Positions 7,782 through 18,040 of a DNA stretch of 64,000 bases are shown piece by piece. Numbering within the stretch: position 1 is the first letter of the stretch; every line of letters begins with the position of its first letter. The notes under the pieces were generated by a model. The model saw nothing but the letters and a program-made list of their open reading frames with translations. It was not told where the DNA came from and ran no database searches. The position numbers and the translations under genes are program-made. Source of the stretch: Victivallaceae bacterium (lineage in GTDB: Bacteria > Chlamydiota > Chlamydiia > Chlamydiales > Chlamydiaceae); assembly GCA_036659455.1 (NCBI GenBank), contig JAVXCN010000001.1:121430-185429 (forward strand), written 5' to 3'.

Positions 7782-10700
7782 TTAAGGTGTAGGGCTGGTG
7801 GCATTTAATCTTACAATCCAATACGAGCATGCGAATATATCCGTCTCTCCTCTCAGCCGATACAGGGCAAGGTAAGTGCTTGTTGAATTGGTAGGTGTAT
7901 CTACGGAAAATGTAGCGCACATTTGTTGCGTCTGATATACTGCGTAACCTCGTGAGTCTCTGCAATTGTTTGTCAAATCAGTGGCTACGCTGTCTCTATA
8001 TAAAGACATGCCCCATGCTCGACCTTCAGGGTCTCTTATATGCCATTGGATATAAACGGTATAGGTGCCTTTTTGTAAAATATTCAGATTTTTGTTGCTG
8101 TTGGTAAGAGTAAAGTAAGAAGTTCTATTTGAAGATTCTTGAACAGTTACGGTTGCATTACCCCATTGCCAATATACGTTCTGGTTTATCCTGGTGGCAT
8201 TGTTTCGTAGTTGTGATACGCAGGAATAATAAGCTATGTTTTTTGACGGTAATTTTGATTGAAAATAAGAATAATTAATAGGATCCTTATATTGTGTAGG
8301 AGTAGGTATCGCTCCGAAACTATTATTCCCGGTTTTTAAAATTCCGGTTATTGGATTTGCTCCTGAAAGAAGGACATAAGATTTGCGGTATTGATCAGCT
8401 GAGATTAACTGATTATCTTGAGCAGCAGTCGGAAGATTTGTGATTTCGAAAGAAGAAGCCATATTGAGATCTCCCGTCATGGTACCACCTGTTAAAGGCA
8501 TGAATTTAAGTTTTTCAGTGTTAAGGGTGGATACAAGGTTATTTAAAGTAGCGCCGTCCGTATCGCTGCTTGCGTCCGTAACTCCCTGAACCCTAAGGTT
8601 ATTTACGGCAACGTTTTGTGCCATGGTACCGCCTGCTATAGGAAGATAGGGGCTCATATATGAATCCATATCTCCTTTATTGAAAAGATCGGTCGGAGAC
8701 GGATTGGTTTTGGACGTAGAGATAGTATGTAAATCCATCCTGAGATTCCCCTCCATCGCTTCTCCAAGAGAGAACAGTGGGTTTGTGGCGGTTTGTACTA
8801 AGGTTGAAAAATTTTCAGTCGTTGCGCCGTCTGTTGGGGCTGTTGCCGGCGCTAAATTCGTAATCGCATTGCCATTCATATCTAAAGTTCCCGTTAATGC
8901 TTTGGAAGCATCGACAAGGAAATAATCAATTGTTTGATTATTGAAAGCATCCGTCATCGTTTTCAAAGATACGGTATTGGCATCAACTAGAGTTCCGGTA
9001 TTCAGGCCTGTAATTTTATGATTATTCATATCTATGGGACCGGTCATAGTACCGCCTGTTTTCGGTAAGAGAAGACTCAGAGAATCTTTAATTTGTTTAA
9101 ATGATACGGCTTGTTGTCCCACGGCTCCCGAGACAGGAAGTCCGATAATTTCCTTATTTGCAAGAGTCATATTGGAGATTAGAGTATTGGATTGATTCGT
9201 ATGCAACATATCGGTTAGAGCATTTAGAGTATCGGATATAGCTTGATTGACTTGACCTAAATTAACAAGTGCGGAACTCGTACCGTTTGCCAAATTATTT
9301 ATGAAATTATTATTGACATTGAAATCTACCGTCATGGTACCGCCTGCTAAAGGAAGATAACGATTGGTCGTTATGTCGGCATCATTTTTGAGTGAAAGGT
9401 AGTTCACGGCTTCCGAATCGGTAGAAGGATTTGATAATCCGGTAATTTTTCCTGTAGAGGATAGAGTTATGGTTCCCGTTATCGGTTTTCCGCTAATCGT
9501 TCCGGATAAAGGAAGATAATTCAAGACGGAAGTATTTAATGTTCCGAGATTCAGAGAATCTTTTGGGTTTACGGGAGGTGCGTTTTGAGTGATTTTCTGA
9601 TTGCTCATCATAATTTCTCCCGTTATGGTACCGCCCGCTAAAGAAAGAAACTTGTTCTCATTCATTGTATCGTTCAAAGTTAAATTATTCAAAAGAGTAG
9701 TGCCTGTTGATATTCCCGTCATTCCCGTAATCTTTTGGTTTCCCATATTCAAATTCGATGTCATTGTTCCTCCGGATTTAGCGATCAAAAGATTTCCGGA
9801 CGAACTTAAAGTTTGCTGAAGATTATTGAGATTGGCTCCGTCGGTTCCGTCAACGGCGTCTCCCGCATTCGTGATTTTATGACTGTTCATGTTAAGATCT
9901 TCTGTTATGACTCTTGAAGAACTTACGGCTATATATTGAGCGTTTATTGATGAAAGATTTTGTAAAAGAGTCGTTTTATTAACGGCATCGGTATCCGATA
10001 CCGGATTTGAAATGCCTGTAATCGTGGCCGTATTAGTAAAGGCTAAATTTCCGGTTATGCTTTGCGTAACTGAAGTTCCCGTAAGCTTAAGATAATCATC
10101 CGAAAGTGTATTGACGTTACGAAGATTAACGGCATCTCCATTGTCAACGGCGTCTCCCGCATTCGTGATTTTATGACCGTTCATATTAAGGTTTCCCGTC
10201 ATACTACCCCCTGTTATCGGAAGATAAGCGGATAACATCATATTCAGATGGATTTTATTAACGGCGTCTTTAAGATTACTCGGTTGATTGTTTTGCGAGA
10301 CGGACGATACGGAAACATCTCCTTGCATAACGGCATTGTTCAGAGGAGTCAATGTACTGGTTTTAGAGATTAAATAGGTGTTTAATGAAGCCAAGTTAGC
10401 TGCATCGGTATCCGATACCGGATTCGCTATCGAAGTTAGTGTGTGTCCGTTCATATCCAAATTTCCGGTCATGGCAATATTTCCGGATAAAGGATATAAT
10501 GTAACATTCGATATCGTGGTTAATAAATTTCTTAATGTTTTTACGTTAACGGCATCGGTATCGTTAACGGGATCGTCGATACCGGAAATGCTTCCGTTGA
10601 CGGTAATAGCTTGTTCGATCGAATTGACGGAAACGGTTGGAAGTCCGCTTAAGGGTATGAGTTTGTCGAATTCGAGTGTCGATAGTTCTGTGTATTTGTT

Positions 10701-11168
10701 ACGATTTATCATATCGCTAGTGTTGATGGAATCTCCTAAATTATTAATAGACAAGCCGTTCATATTTATATTTCCGGTCATAACGGAGCCGTTAAGAGGA
10801 AGGCAATTGGCATAAGAAGTATTTAAACTATTGGTGAAAAATTGAAAATTAACGGCATCCGAAGCAGTTTGAGGTTCTCGAATACCCGTGATTTTTGCCG
10901 TTCCGTTGAATGTAATATTACCTGTAAGCGGTCTTAGCGTAGTCGTTCCTGTTAAAGGAACGGCATTGAGCAGACTCGGATTGGAGTCTATAATCCTATT
11001 GATTTCCTTTTCAACGGAACTTTTATTCATTCCGTTATTGGAATTTAAAGGATTTCCGAGATTAACGATTTTCATGAGATTAAGGTTTAATTTCTGATTT
11101 AACAGGCATACGGGAGGAGAGGCTTTTGTAAGATTTTTATTTATAAGAATTCCTTCTTGTTTTTTCAT
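7782..11168 (-). CDS. 20-repeat tail-fibre-like protein with C-terminal head, member A
   Basis: The protein has 1,128 residues. After a short N-terminus it carries about 20 repeats of 43-55 residues resembling phage tail-fibre repeats, each reading roughly NLNMNGHKITNLxxPVxDTDAVNLxxLxxxxxxYLPLxGGTMTG. The last 145 residues are non-repetitive and include ILQKGTYTVYIQW and a terminal CSYWIVRL. They look like a beta-sandwich head, plausibly C1q/TNF-like; fold identity is inference. There is no signal peptide and no membrane segment. It is third in a leftward operon, 15 bp after member B. AAGGAA sits four bases before ATG 11168. A surface or secreted fibre is likely, though the host or phage origin and the export route are unknown. 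Confidence 0.85.
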   Translation of the reverse strand: MKKQEGILINKNLTKASPPVCLLNQKLNLNLMKIVNLGNPLNSNNGMNKSSVEKEINRIIDSNPSLLNAVPLTGTTTLRPLTGNITFNGTAKITGIREPQTASDAVNFQFFTNSLNTSYANCLPLNGSVMTGNINMNGLSINNLGDSINTSDMINRNKYTELSTLEFDKLIPLSGLPTVSVNSIEQAITVNGSISGIDDPVNDTDAVNVKTLRNLLTTISNVTLYPLSGNIAMTGNLDMNGHTLTSIANPVSDTDAANLASLNTYLISKTSTLTPLNNAVMQGDVSVSSVSQNNQPSNLKDAVNKIHLNMMLSAYLPITGGSMTGNLNMNGHKITNAGDAVDNGDAVNLRNVNTLSDDYLKLTGTSVTQSITGNLAFTNTATITGISNPVSDTDAVNKTTLLQNLSSINAQYIAVSSSRVITEDLNMNSHKITNAGDAVDGTDGANLNNLQQTLSSSGNLLIAKSGGTMTSNLNMGNQKITGMTGISTGTTLLNNLTLNDTMNENKFLSLAGGTITGEIMMSNQKITQNAPPVNPKDSLNLGTLNTSVLNYLPLSGTISGKPITGTITLSSTGKITGLSNPSTDSEAVNYLSLKNDADITTNRYLPLAGGTMTVDFNVNNNFINNLANGTSSALVNLGQVNQAISDTLNALTDMLHTNQSNTLISNMTLANKEIIGLPVSGAVGQQAVSFKQIKDSLSLLLPKTGGTMTGPIDMNNHKITGLNTGTLVDANTVSLKTMTDAFNNQTIDYFLVDASKALTGTLDMNGNAITNLAPATAPTDGATTENFSTLVQTATNPLFSLGEAMEGNLRMDLHTISTSKTNPSPTDLFNKGDMDSYMSPYLPIAGGTMAQNVAVNNLRVQGVTDASSDTDGATLNNLVSTLNTEKLKFMPLTGGTMTGDLNMASSFEITNLPTAAQDNQLISADQYRKSYVLLSGANPITGILKTGNNSFGAIPTPTQYKDPINYSYFQSKLPSKNIAYYSCVSQLRNNATRINQNVYWQWGNATVTVQESSNRTSYFTLTNSNKNLNILQKGTYTVYIQWHIRDPEGRAWGMSLYRDSVATDLTNNCRDSRGYAVYQTQQMCATFSVDTPTNSTSTYLALYRLRGETDIFACSYWIVRLNATSPTP

Positions 11169-11183
11169 AATTTTCCTTTTTAA

Positions 11184-14100
11184 TTAAGGGGTTATTTGAC
11201 AAATGCTCCAAGACAATCCGTAAACCGGTCTTGTATTCCAATTATTATATAGTTTTATATAGTGGTTATCGGTTCCTGTGGTTATCGGAATCGTGAATAG
11301 AGCAAGACTATATTCGGATAGGCCGCTATATATACTGGTCACGGTTGTTTCGGTTCCGTTTAGAGATAAAATTATACTGCATGTTTTTGTTGCGGTACCA
11401 TGATTACGCGGAACCTCCGTTTCCAGATTAAGTATGAACATATATGTCCCCTTTTGTAATATTCTTAAGGCCGCTTTTTGATATAAAGTCGGAGATGTGA
11501 TATCCTCGATACGGAAAAAGCTTGCGGCATCAAAGGAATCGAAATAAGTGCCCTGTACCAACTCAAAATTTATCGGAGTATTGGTAATAATATTAGTTGG
11601 GGCTGGTCCGTCGGTTAGATAATTATTACTCGTTCTCATTTTATAAGGTATTTGATAGGGGACTAGGATTTCCATAGGGACCGGATTCGTGTTACTCGAC
11701 GGTGTTGTAGTAATTTCGACTTGTCCCAGGGAACTCATATTCATACTTCCCGTCATAGTGCCTCCGGCTAAATTTAGAAGAGGCGGAATATTAGTCTTAA
11801 CGTAACCTAAAGATACGGCTGATAAACTAGTCATCGTAGACGGATTTTTTATATTTTTTACGGAGTTGCTTCCTAAATTTATGCTTTCGGTCATTTGTCT
11901 CGTACCGTCTAGTAATAGATAAGAAGCAAATGTCGTAGAAATATTCGTACTAACGGTGGTGAGATTCGTTAAATCCGAAGAATTCACCGGATTAGCGACC
12001 GATGTAATCTTTTTGTTTCCCATATCAAGCGAACCCGTCATGGTATTTGTCGTAGAAGTTTTAACGTATAAAAGGATTTTCTTGTCTAATGACTGTTTAT
12101 TGACAGCATCCTGATCCGTAGTGGGATCAGCTAAATCAACGACTTTAAAAGTGTTTCCCATATCGATATTTTGATTAACTTGACCTCCGTTAAGTCTGAT
12201 GTATTTATTGTCAAACGTTAAGCCAGTTAAACTTGCTAAGGAAGAAGAGGAGACGGCCGTTTGAACCGGAAGTGTTGAAGTATTATAAAGAGGAAGTCCT
12301 ATTATTTGACCGGCACCGGATAGATTAATGGATCCATTGACGGTTCCTCCTGTTATTGGAAGAAGGGTGTGTTTTGTATTTGTTTCCCGGGTATTCAATT
12401 GTCGAAGGTTAACGGCGTCTGAGTCGTCAGTTGGATTACTTAGGTTGATTATTTTATTATTGTTCATATTTAGATTACCGGTCATTGTATTGGAAACGTT
12501 TTTTTTAACGTAGGGTTCTAAGGAAGCCGTTGCATAAGTTCTAGTGACCGCTGCCGAGTCTACTGATGGTGGTGCCGAATAGTTGTTTTGGATAATTGCA
12601 TGATTGGCGGCATTTATCGGAGCGGTAGTTGTTCCTCCCGTTTTCAAAAGATGATTGGAGAATCCGTTTTGGATTAAGTTATCAGCCTGTGAAGAATTAA
12701 CGGCATCGGTATCGGCAATTCCGTTTTTAACATTCATGACTCGATGTCCGCTCATGTTTATGGGACCGGTCATATTCGGTTTTGGTGTTCCTAGGGGTAA
12801 TAGCAAAGCTTTTTTTTGATTGATTACAGTATCTAAAGCGTCTTGACTAACTATATCCGAATCATCCGTCGTGGTCGTGGTCGTAATTCCGGTGATTTTC
12901 GTTGTGTTCAGTACAATATTTCCTGTCATAGTACTTCCCGCTAACGAAACGAGTAGTGCCGTTTTTTCGTCTAATATCGATTTGTTCACGATATCGGAAT
13001 CCAGAACGGCATTTCCGAGAGCAGTAATTTTAGAGTTGCGCATATTGATATTATCGATTGTATTGGTCGATGCCTTTTTTGCAAAAAGATCCAACCACCG
13101 ATTCATGCTTTGAAGATTAACGGCTTCTCCTTGGGCGGAATAATCCTTCAGATTTATTATTTTTCCTTGAACGGTAAGAGCCCCCGTTAAATCGGAACCT
13201 GTTAGTAACACGTAATTGTTGAAAAAAGATAAGATTTCTGTATTCATAGTATTTTTATTGATTAGATCATTGCCGGTTAACGACGTTTGGCTGAGATTTT
13301 TGATATTATGTGTTCCTAAATTTAAAGAAACTGTCATATTCGGAGTTCCCGATGCATTCAATAAACCGGATAAGGAAGATGCGGTTTCCGATTGCATAAA
13401 TTTGAAATTGACGATATCCGAATTGTTAACGGCATTGGGAATACCCGTAACGGTGGCTCCCGGTGACAACGTGACGTTACCTGTAACAGGATGTCCTGTT
13501 ACGGTTCCGGCAAGAGGAACGAAATTATTCAACAATGTATCGATATATGATTTATTAATGATATCTCCTTCATCCGTTGGATTCGCGGAATTGGTAACAG
13601 TAAAGGAATTATTGAAAGATAACGCTCCCGATAAGCTTCCTCCGGTTTTCGGAAGATATTTGCTGACTTCGGTATTCATTGTATTTAGGTTAACGAGATC
13701 TCTATCGTTAATCGGCGCATCGAGATTGACGATCTTATGGTTATTTAGATTGAAATTCGAAACGATTCCTCCGGTTTTCGGAAGATAATTTGCTAAAACG
13801 TTTTGAGTTTGAGATATAACCTGAGAAAGAGGAACGGCGTGAGTCGTTTCGGTAGGTGTCGCTGTTTTTATGTTAGTAATTTGCTTGGATCCTAAATTTA
13901 ACGAACCGGTCATAGTGCCGCCGAGCAAAGGGAGAAACCCATTAAGAGTTTTGGTGATTTCCAATTCCAGAAATCTTAAATTAACGGCATCATCCGGCTG
14001 AATCGGTGTCGCTAAAGATTTAAGGATATGCGTACCGTCGAAAATGAGATTCCCTGTTATCGGATTTATCTTTGAATTCCCGGTTAAAGGAATATAGGAG

Positions 14101-14573
14101 GCGTTAAGAGCATTCGTTAGCAAGGATTTTAACTCTCCGAATGATAAAGCATCTTCATTGGCATTGGACACAATGTCGGATACGTTATGGGAGTTCATAT
14201 CGATATCTCCCGTCATAATGCCGCCGCTTAATTTTAGATAGGAGGCTTCCGTTTTATTAATCTCGGATTTAAGTTGTCCGAACGGTAAGGCGTCCGTAGG
14301 GTTGGAAGCATTACCGGTATTGATTACGGATGATGTTCCGTTGAATACAAGATCTCCGGTAACGGGTTTAGAAGGTTCCGTTCCTGTTAAAAGAATGAAT
14401 TTTACGGTATTTCCGGCCCCTCCAGTAATAACCGAAATAGTTAACTCAGACACTTGCTTATTGTTCACGCCATCTGCACTATCAATGCCGTCACTGACAT
14501 TTATAATACCATGATTCGTCATGTCCAAAGGCATGTTAACGGAAATTTCCGGAACAGCCTTCAGAGGAGACAT
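11184..14573 (-). CDS. 20-repeat tail-fibre-like protein with C-terminal head, member B (start possibly phase-variable)
   Basis: From ATG 14573 the protein has 1,129 residues, again with about 20 tail-fibre-like repeats and a C-terminal head of ~150 residues (ALRILQKGTYMFILNL; terminal YGLSWSICQITP). ATG 14573 has no ribosome-binding site. A much better start, ATG 14616, has AAGGAT upstream but is followed by twelve A and is out of frame by one base. Removing one A would join it to this frame and add MKKKNSTFKTKASI. As sequenced, the gene may therefore be off or weakly expressed. It is the middle gene of the leftward trio. Confidence 0.85.
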   Translation of the reverse strand: MSPLKAVPEISVNMPLDMTNHGIINVSDGIDSADGVNNKQVSELTISVITGGAGNTVKFILLTGTEPSKPVTGDLVFNGTSSVINTGNASNPTDALPFGQLKSEINKTEASYLKLSGGIMTGDIDMNSHNVSDIVSNANEDALSFGELKSLLTNALNASYIPLTGNSKINPITGNLIFDGTHILKSLATPIQPDDAVNLRFLELEITKTLNGFLPLLGGTMTGSLNLGSKQITNIKTATPTETTHAVPLSQVISQTQNVLANYLPKTGGIVSNFNLNNHKIVNLDAPINDRDLVNLNTMNTEVSKYLPKTGGSLSGALSFNNSFTVTNSANPTDEGDIINKSYIDTLLNNFVPLAGTVTGHPVTGNVTLSPGATVTGIPNAVNNSDIVNFKFMQSETASSLSGLLNASGTPNMTVSLNLGTHNIKNLSQTSLTGNDLINKNTMNTEILSFFNNYVLLTGSDLTGALTVQGKIINLKDYSAQGEAVNLQSMNRWLDLFAKKASTNTIDNINMRNSKITALGNAVLDSDIVNKSILDEKTALLVSLAGSTMTGNIVLNTTKITGITTTTTTDDSDIVSQDALDTVINQKKALLLPLGTPKPNMTGPINMSGHRVMNVKNGIADTDAVNSSQADNLIQNGFSNHLLKTGGTTTAPINAANHAIIQNNYSAPPSVDSAAVTRTYATASLEPYVKKNVSNTMTGNLNMNNNKIINLSNPTDDSDAVNLRQLNTRETNTKHTLLPITGGTVNGSINLSGAGQIIGLPLYNTSTLPVQTAVSSSSLASLTGLTFDNKYIRLNGGQVNQNIDMGNTFKVVDLADPTTDQDAVNKQSLDKKILLYVKTSTTNTMTGSLDMGNKKITSVANPVNSSDLTNLTTVSTNISTTFASYLLLDGTRQMTESINLGSNSVKNIKNPSTMTSLSAVSLGYVKTNIPPLLNLAGGTMTGSMNMSSLGQVEITTTPSSNTNPVPMEILVPYQIPYKMRTSNNYLTDGPAPTNIITNTPINFELVQGTYFDSFDAASFFRIEDITSPTLYQKAALRILQKGTYMFILNLETEVPRNHGTATKTCSIILSLNGTETTVTSIYSGLSEYSLALFTIPITTGTDNHYIKLYNNWNTRPVYGLSWSICQITP

Positions 14574-14642
14574 TATGGAAGCTTTTGTTTTAAACGTCGA
14601 ATTTTTTTTTTTTCATTGTGATCCTTTTTTCTTTTTTTTCAT
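14574..14642 (-). promoter_or_regulatory. Translation start region with an A12 tract
   Basis: Reading leftward, AAGGAT is followed five bases later by ATG 14616, twelve consecutive A, then TTCGACGTT and an in-frame TAA. Eleven or fourteen A would open the frame into member B. A nine-codon leader frame (MKKKKKGSQ) starts at 14642 and ends at a TGA overlapping ATG 14616, a layout compatible with translational coupling. Slippage of the tract could switch expression; a homopolymer sequencing error is the simple alternative. Confidence 0.55.
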
Positions 14643-14656
14643 GATGATTCTTTTTA

Positions 14657-17600
14657 TTATTTATAGATTCCCGATATACTGACTAACGACCAGAGAAAGC
14701 CCTGGAAGGATGTATCGGCGGCAGTCATATTAGTTAAGTAAAGGTAAGCTGAAGAGGGTTCGGTCGAAGATGAAGCCGGAAATTTACAAGGAATCAAAAA
14801 CGACATGGAAGCCTCTGTTAATTGAATAAATTGCCACTGATTTAATACGGCATTGGTTCCATTTAAATAGAAGTTTAGTTGAAGTAAATTTGCAGGGGCA
14901 TTGGTTCTAAAGGAGATCATCAATAAATAGAGAGCTGATGTCGTGAGATACAGTCGAGAATTATTGGGGCCTCCCACTACGTAATCGACGGATGTCGATT
15001 GGAAGCTATATCCTTTTCCGTCCGGTATTAACCAGTTGAGATTGGATGATCTCGGCCAAAGTATACTGGCCGATGTCGTATTGGTCATTAATTTTGAACA
15101 AACGACAGGATCCTTTGCGGTATCCATTATTTGTTTTGTCACCAATTGATTTTCGTTAGCCGGATTGCCCATATTCGTAATTCCGTTTAGTGTAACAGTT
15201 CCGGTTATAGTACCTCCGGTAACCGGAACGTAAGCAGACATAGTCGTTTTCAAAGTAACCAGATTACAAGCATCGGGATCTAAAATAATAGATGGCGATG
15301 CCGTTATCGTATGGTTATTCATATCCAAAGCTCCGGTCATGGTGCCGCCCGCTAACAACAAATATTTAGATGTTTCCGCAGCAATACTTGATTTGACCGT
15401 TTGTAGGTTGCAGCCGTCCGTACCGTTGACGGGAGATTGAAGATTAGTAATTTTAGATCCGTTACTGAAAGTCAATTGCTGCAGCAGAGTGCCACCGGTC
15501 AAAGGAAAACAAGAAGAGGCTGCACTCGTCAATTGTCCGTAATTAACGCCGTCAGTCAAGTCGGTTCCCGAAGCCGAATTAATGACGGTTGAGCCGTTAG
15601 TCAAGGAAAGAGAACTCTCCATAGCTTTACTTCCGTTTTTAGGAAGATAGGTAGCGGCGGTCCGGTTAATCAAGTTCGTCATCGTGTCTAAATTAACGAG
15701 TACATTGTTTGCGGTTGTGCCGGCAACATTCGTTATTTTATAAGAGGCGCTTCCTCCCATTCCTATGGGGCCTTGTAAAGTTGCACCGCTTGTTTTTACA
15801 TAGGAAGCGGCATCGATTGAGTTTACTTTGTCCTTAACTTGCTTGCCGTTTACGGCATCCGTATCGATTGTTCCTTCCGCTAAATTAATAATATTGGATC
15901 CGGTCTGCATATTCAGAACGTCTGTCGTTGGGAGAGTGTTTGTAAATAAAGTACCTCCGGTTTTCGGAAGACATGTAGATGGTTGCGTATCCCAATAAGC
16001 GGCATTGATGATTTCGAACGTTCCTGTCGGTGTCGGTAAGCCATTGATAGGATTTCCGCTCATGTCTAGGTTTCCGGATAGGGAATCCGTTTTGGTACGA
16101 AAATACAGTGCGGACGAAGTCGTTATGCGATTGGTAAGAGTATTTTGATTAATACCGTCAGTTGCGCCGGACGTTGCGATATTAAGGATGTTCTGATTAT
16201 TCATATTAAGCGATCCGGAAAAATTTACTCCTGTCTTCCAAGCACCTAATGCAACGTATTGAGTTGAAAAAAGGTCTAGAGCATCATCCATTTGCTTTTT
16301 ATTAACGGCATCGTTGCCTTGCGTTGAAGGAGATAATCCGGATAACTTTTTAGACGACATATTCAATGTTCCGGTTAACGTCCCTCCGGCTAAAGGAAAT
16401 TTTTTAGCTAACTCCGTTTGCGATTGTTCAAGATTTACGGCATCGGAAGTATTCGTTCCCGAAGCCAAATTTTTGATGCAAGTCGTAATTATTTGCGGTT
16501 GCGTAAAAGCACCTCCGGATAGAGGCATATATTTGGATATTTCATTATTGAATTGATTGAAATTAACTCCATCCGTGTTTGAAGTACCTGCTGTTATTAT
16601 AATATTTTGGTTGCCGGAGTTAAGCGGTCCCTCCATACTTCTGCTTCCGTTTTTAGGAAGGTAATCGATCACGTTTGTATTGATTGCAGTTGTGACCTCG
16701 TTAAAATTTATGGCATCGGTAAGATCCGTTGAAGGAGATAAATTTTTGACGATTTGTCCTCCTGCGTTGATATCTCCATCCAACGGAACGCTTCCATCCA
16801 ATTTGACGTAAGAGGAAAATGCCGAGGAGTTATTATTTTTCAGTTGTAAAAAATTAATGGCTTGAGAGTCGGAAGAAGCCGTTTGAATTCCGGTTAACGT
16901 AGCATTGTTAAAGACTACATTTCCGGTTATCGGTTTTCCGGCAACCGTTCCGGTTAAAGGGATTTTCTCTTGAAATTTAGTGTCTGCGTAATTCTTGTTT
17001 ACGGCATCTTCTGAATTAATCGGAGAGGCGACATCGAAAACCCTATTACCGGTCATATTGATATTTCCCGTTAAAGAGAGAGTACCATCTAACTTAACGG
17101 AATTTATTAAAGCCGTATTTAATTGAGACAAAGTTACGGCATCTTTTGATGAAGTCGCATCGGAAAGATTGGAATAAACGCCGGTTGTCGAAAGAGAGTT
17201 TGTGATGGCGCCTCCGAGTAAAGGAAAATAAGAAGCGGCTAAAGTGTCCGCATTGTCTTTTACGCATTGTAAATTGGCGGCATTGTTGTTTACGGTTGTT
17301 TTAGCAAGGTTGTTTATCGTTAATCCGTTCATGTTAATATTGCCTCCCATAACGGAACCGGATATTTTAAGGTATAAGTCGGAAGCGTTATTGATGCTCT
17401 CGTTTGCATACTCCAGATTAACGATATCGTCATCGTTTGCCGGTTGCGGGATGTCGGTGATTGTTGATGAGGAGAAGATTAAATTTCCTGTAATCGTTTG
17501 TCCGGAACCGTTAGGTCGTAAATAATTTTGCAATGATGACTTCAACGTATTTTCCAAAACTCCTAGAGAAACTGCGGATGTATCACTGGGAGGATTGATC

Positions 17601-18040
17601 GGTAGTCCTGTAATTGTCTGTCCATTCATATTAATGTTACCCTGCATAGTTCCTCCCGATATACTCAAAAGAGAGTTAACGGAAGAAGTCGTTTCCGTAG
17701 ATAGAGAAGATAGCGTTGATAATTCATTATCTTGAGTCGGATTTCTCAATCCCGTTAAAGTATGACCATCGGATATTACGTCTCCCGTTACTTCTTTACC
17801 GGCAACCGTTCCCGTCATAGGAATAAAAATCGATGAGTTAAGATTGGTAATCTCTTGATTAATTATCTCGGTTGTCAATTGTCGCGTTGCCATTGCATAG
17901 GGATCATTGGGATCCGTTTGCAGATTAATAATGGAAAAATTATTCATGTTAAGATTGAGATTAAAGTTCGCATCAAATGTAAGCGCGATCGGTGTGGGAG
18001 TAGAAATCGTTTCCTTTAAAAAATTATTATTTTTGTTCAT
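14657..18040 (-). CDS. 20-repeat tail-fibre-like protein with C-terminal head, member C
   Basis: The protein has 1,127 residues with about 20 repeats of the same family, beginning near FNLNLNMNNFSIINL. Its repeats are less canonical and Asn/Thr/Ser-rich. The C-terminal ~150 residues include RLYLTTSALYLLMISFRT and end GFLWSLVSISGIYK, aligning by pattern with the heads of the other fibres. There is no signal peptide. It is the first gene of the leftward operon, divergent from the short-protein operon across about 200 AT-rich bases. Only a weak AAAAAGAT precedes ATG 18040. Confidence 0.85.
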   Translation of the reverse strand: MNKNNNFLKETISTPTPIALTFDANFNLNLNMNNFSIINLQTDPNDPYAMATRQLTTEIINQEITNLNSSIFIPMTGTVAGKEVTGDVISDGHTLTGLRNPTQDNELSTLSSLSTETTSSVNSLLSISGGTMQGNINMNGQTITGLPINPPSDTSAVSLGVLENTLKSSLQNYLRPNGSGQTITGNLIFSSSTITDIPQPANDDDIVNLEYANESINNASDLYLKISGSVMGGNINMNGLTINNLAKTTVNNNAANLQCVKDNADTLAASYFPLLGGAITNSLSTTGVYSNLSDATSSKDAVTLSQLNTALINSVKLDGTLSLTGNINMTGNRVFDVASPINSEDAVNKNYADTKFQEKIPLTGTVAGKPITGNVVFNNATLTGIQTASSDSQAINFLQLKNNNSSAFSSYVKLDGSVPLDGDINAGGQIVKNLSPSTDLTDAINFNEVTTAINTNVIDYLPKNGSRSMEGPLNSGNQNIIITAGTSNTDGVNFNQFNNEISKYMPLSGGAFTQPQIITTCIKNLASGTNTSDAVNLEQSQTELAKKFPLAGGTLTGTLNMSSKKLSGLSPSTQGNDAVNKKQMDDALDLFSTQYVALGAWKTGVNFSGSLNMNNQNILNIATSGATDGINQNTLTNRITTSSALYFRTKTDSLSGNLDMSGNPINGLPTPTGTFEIINAAYWDTQPSTCLPKTGGTLFTNTLPTTDVLNMQTGSNIINLAEGTIDTDAVNGKQVKDKVNSIDAASYVKTSGATLQGPIGMGGSASYKITNVAGTTANNVLVNLDTMTNLINRTAATYLPKNGSKAMESSLSLTNGSTVINSASGTDLTDGVNYGQLTSAASSCFPLTGGTLLQQLTFSNGSKITNLQSPVNGTDGCNLQTVKSSIAAETSKYLLLAGGTMTGALDMNNHTITASPSIILDPDACNLVTLKTTMSAYVPVTGGTITGTVTLNGITNMGNPANENQLVTKQIMDTAKDPVVCSKLMTNTTSASILWPRSSNLNWLIPDGKGYSFQSTSVDYVVGGPNNSRLYLTTSALYLLMISFRTNAPANLLQLNFYLNGTNAVLNQWQFIQLTEASMSFLIPCKFPASSSTEPSSAYLYLTNMTAADTSFQGFLWSLVSISGIYK

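Noticed and set aside
7702..7965. Open frame antisense or out of frame to the end of the first fibre gene, 87 codons
   Set aside because: It overlaps the fibre head in another frame, has no ribosome-binding site and an unnatural composition.
10378..10815. Long plus-strand open frames opposite the fibre genes (also 13216-13788, 29455-29931)
   Set aside because: They mirror the periodic repeats of the opposite strand; composition is hydrophobic shadow sequence without start signals.
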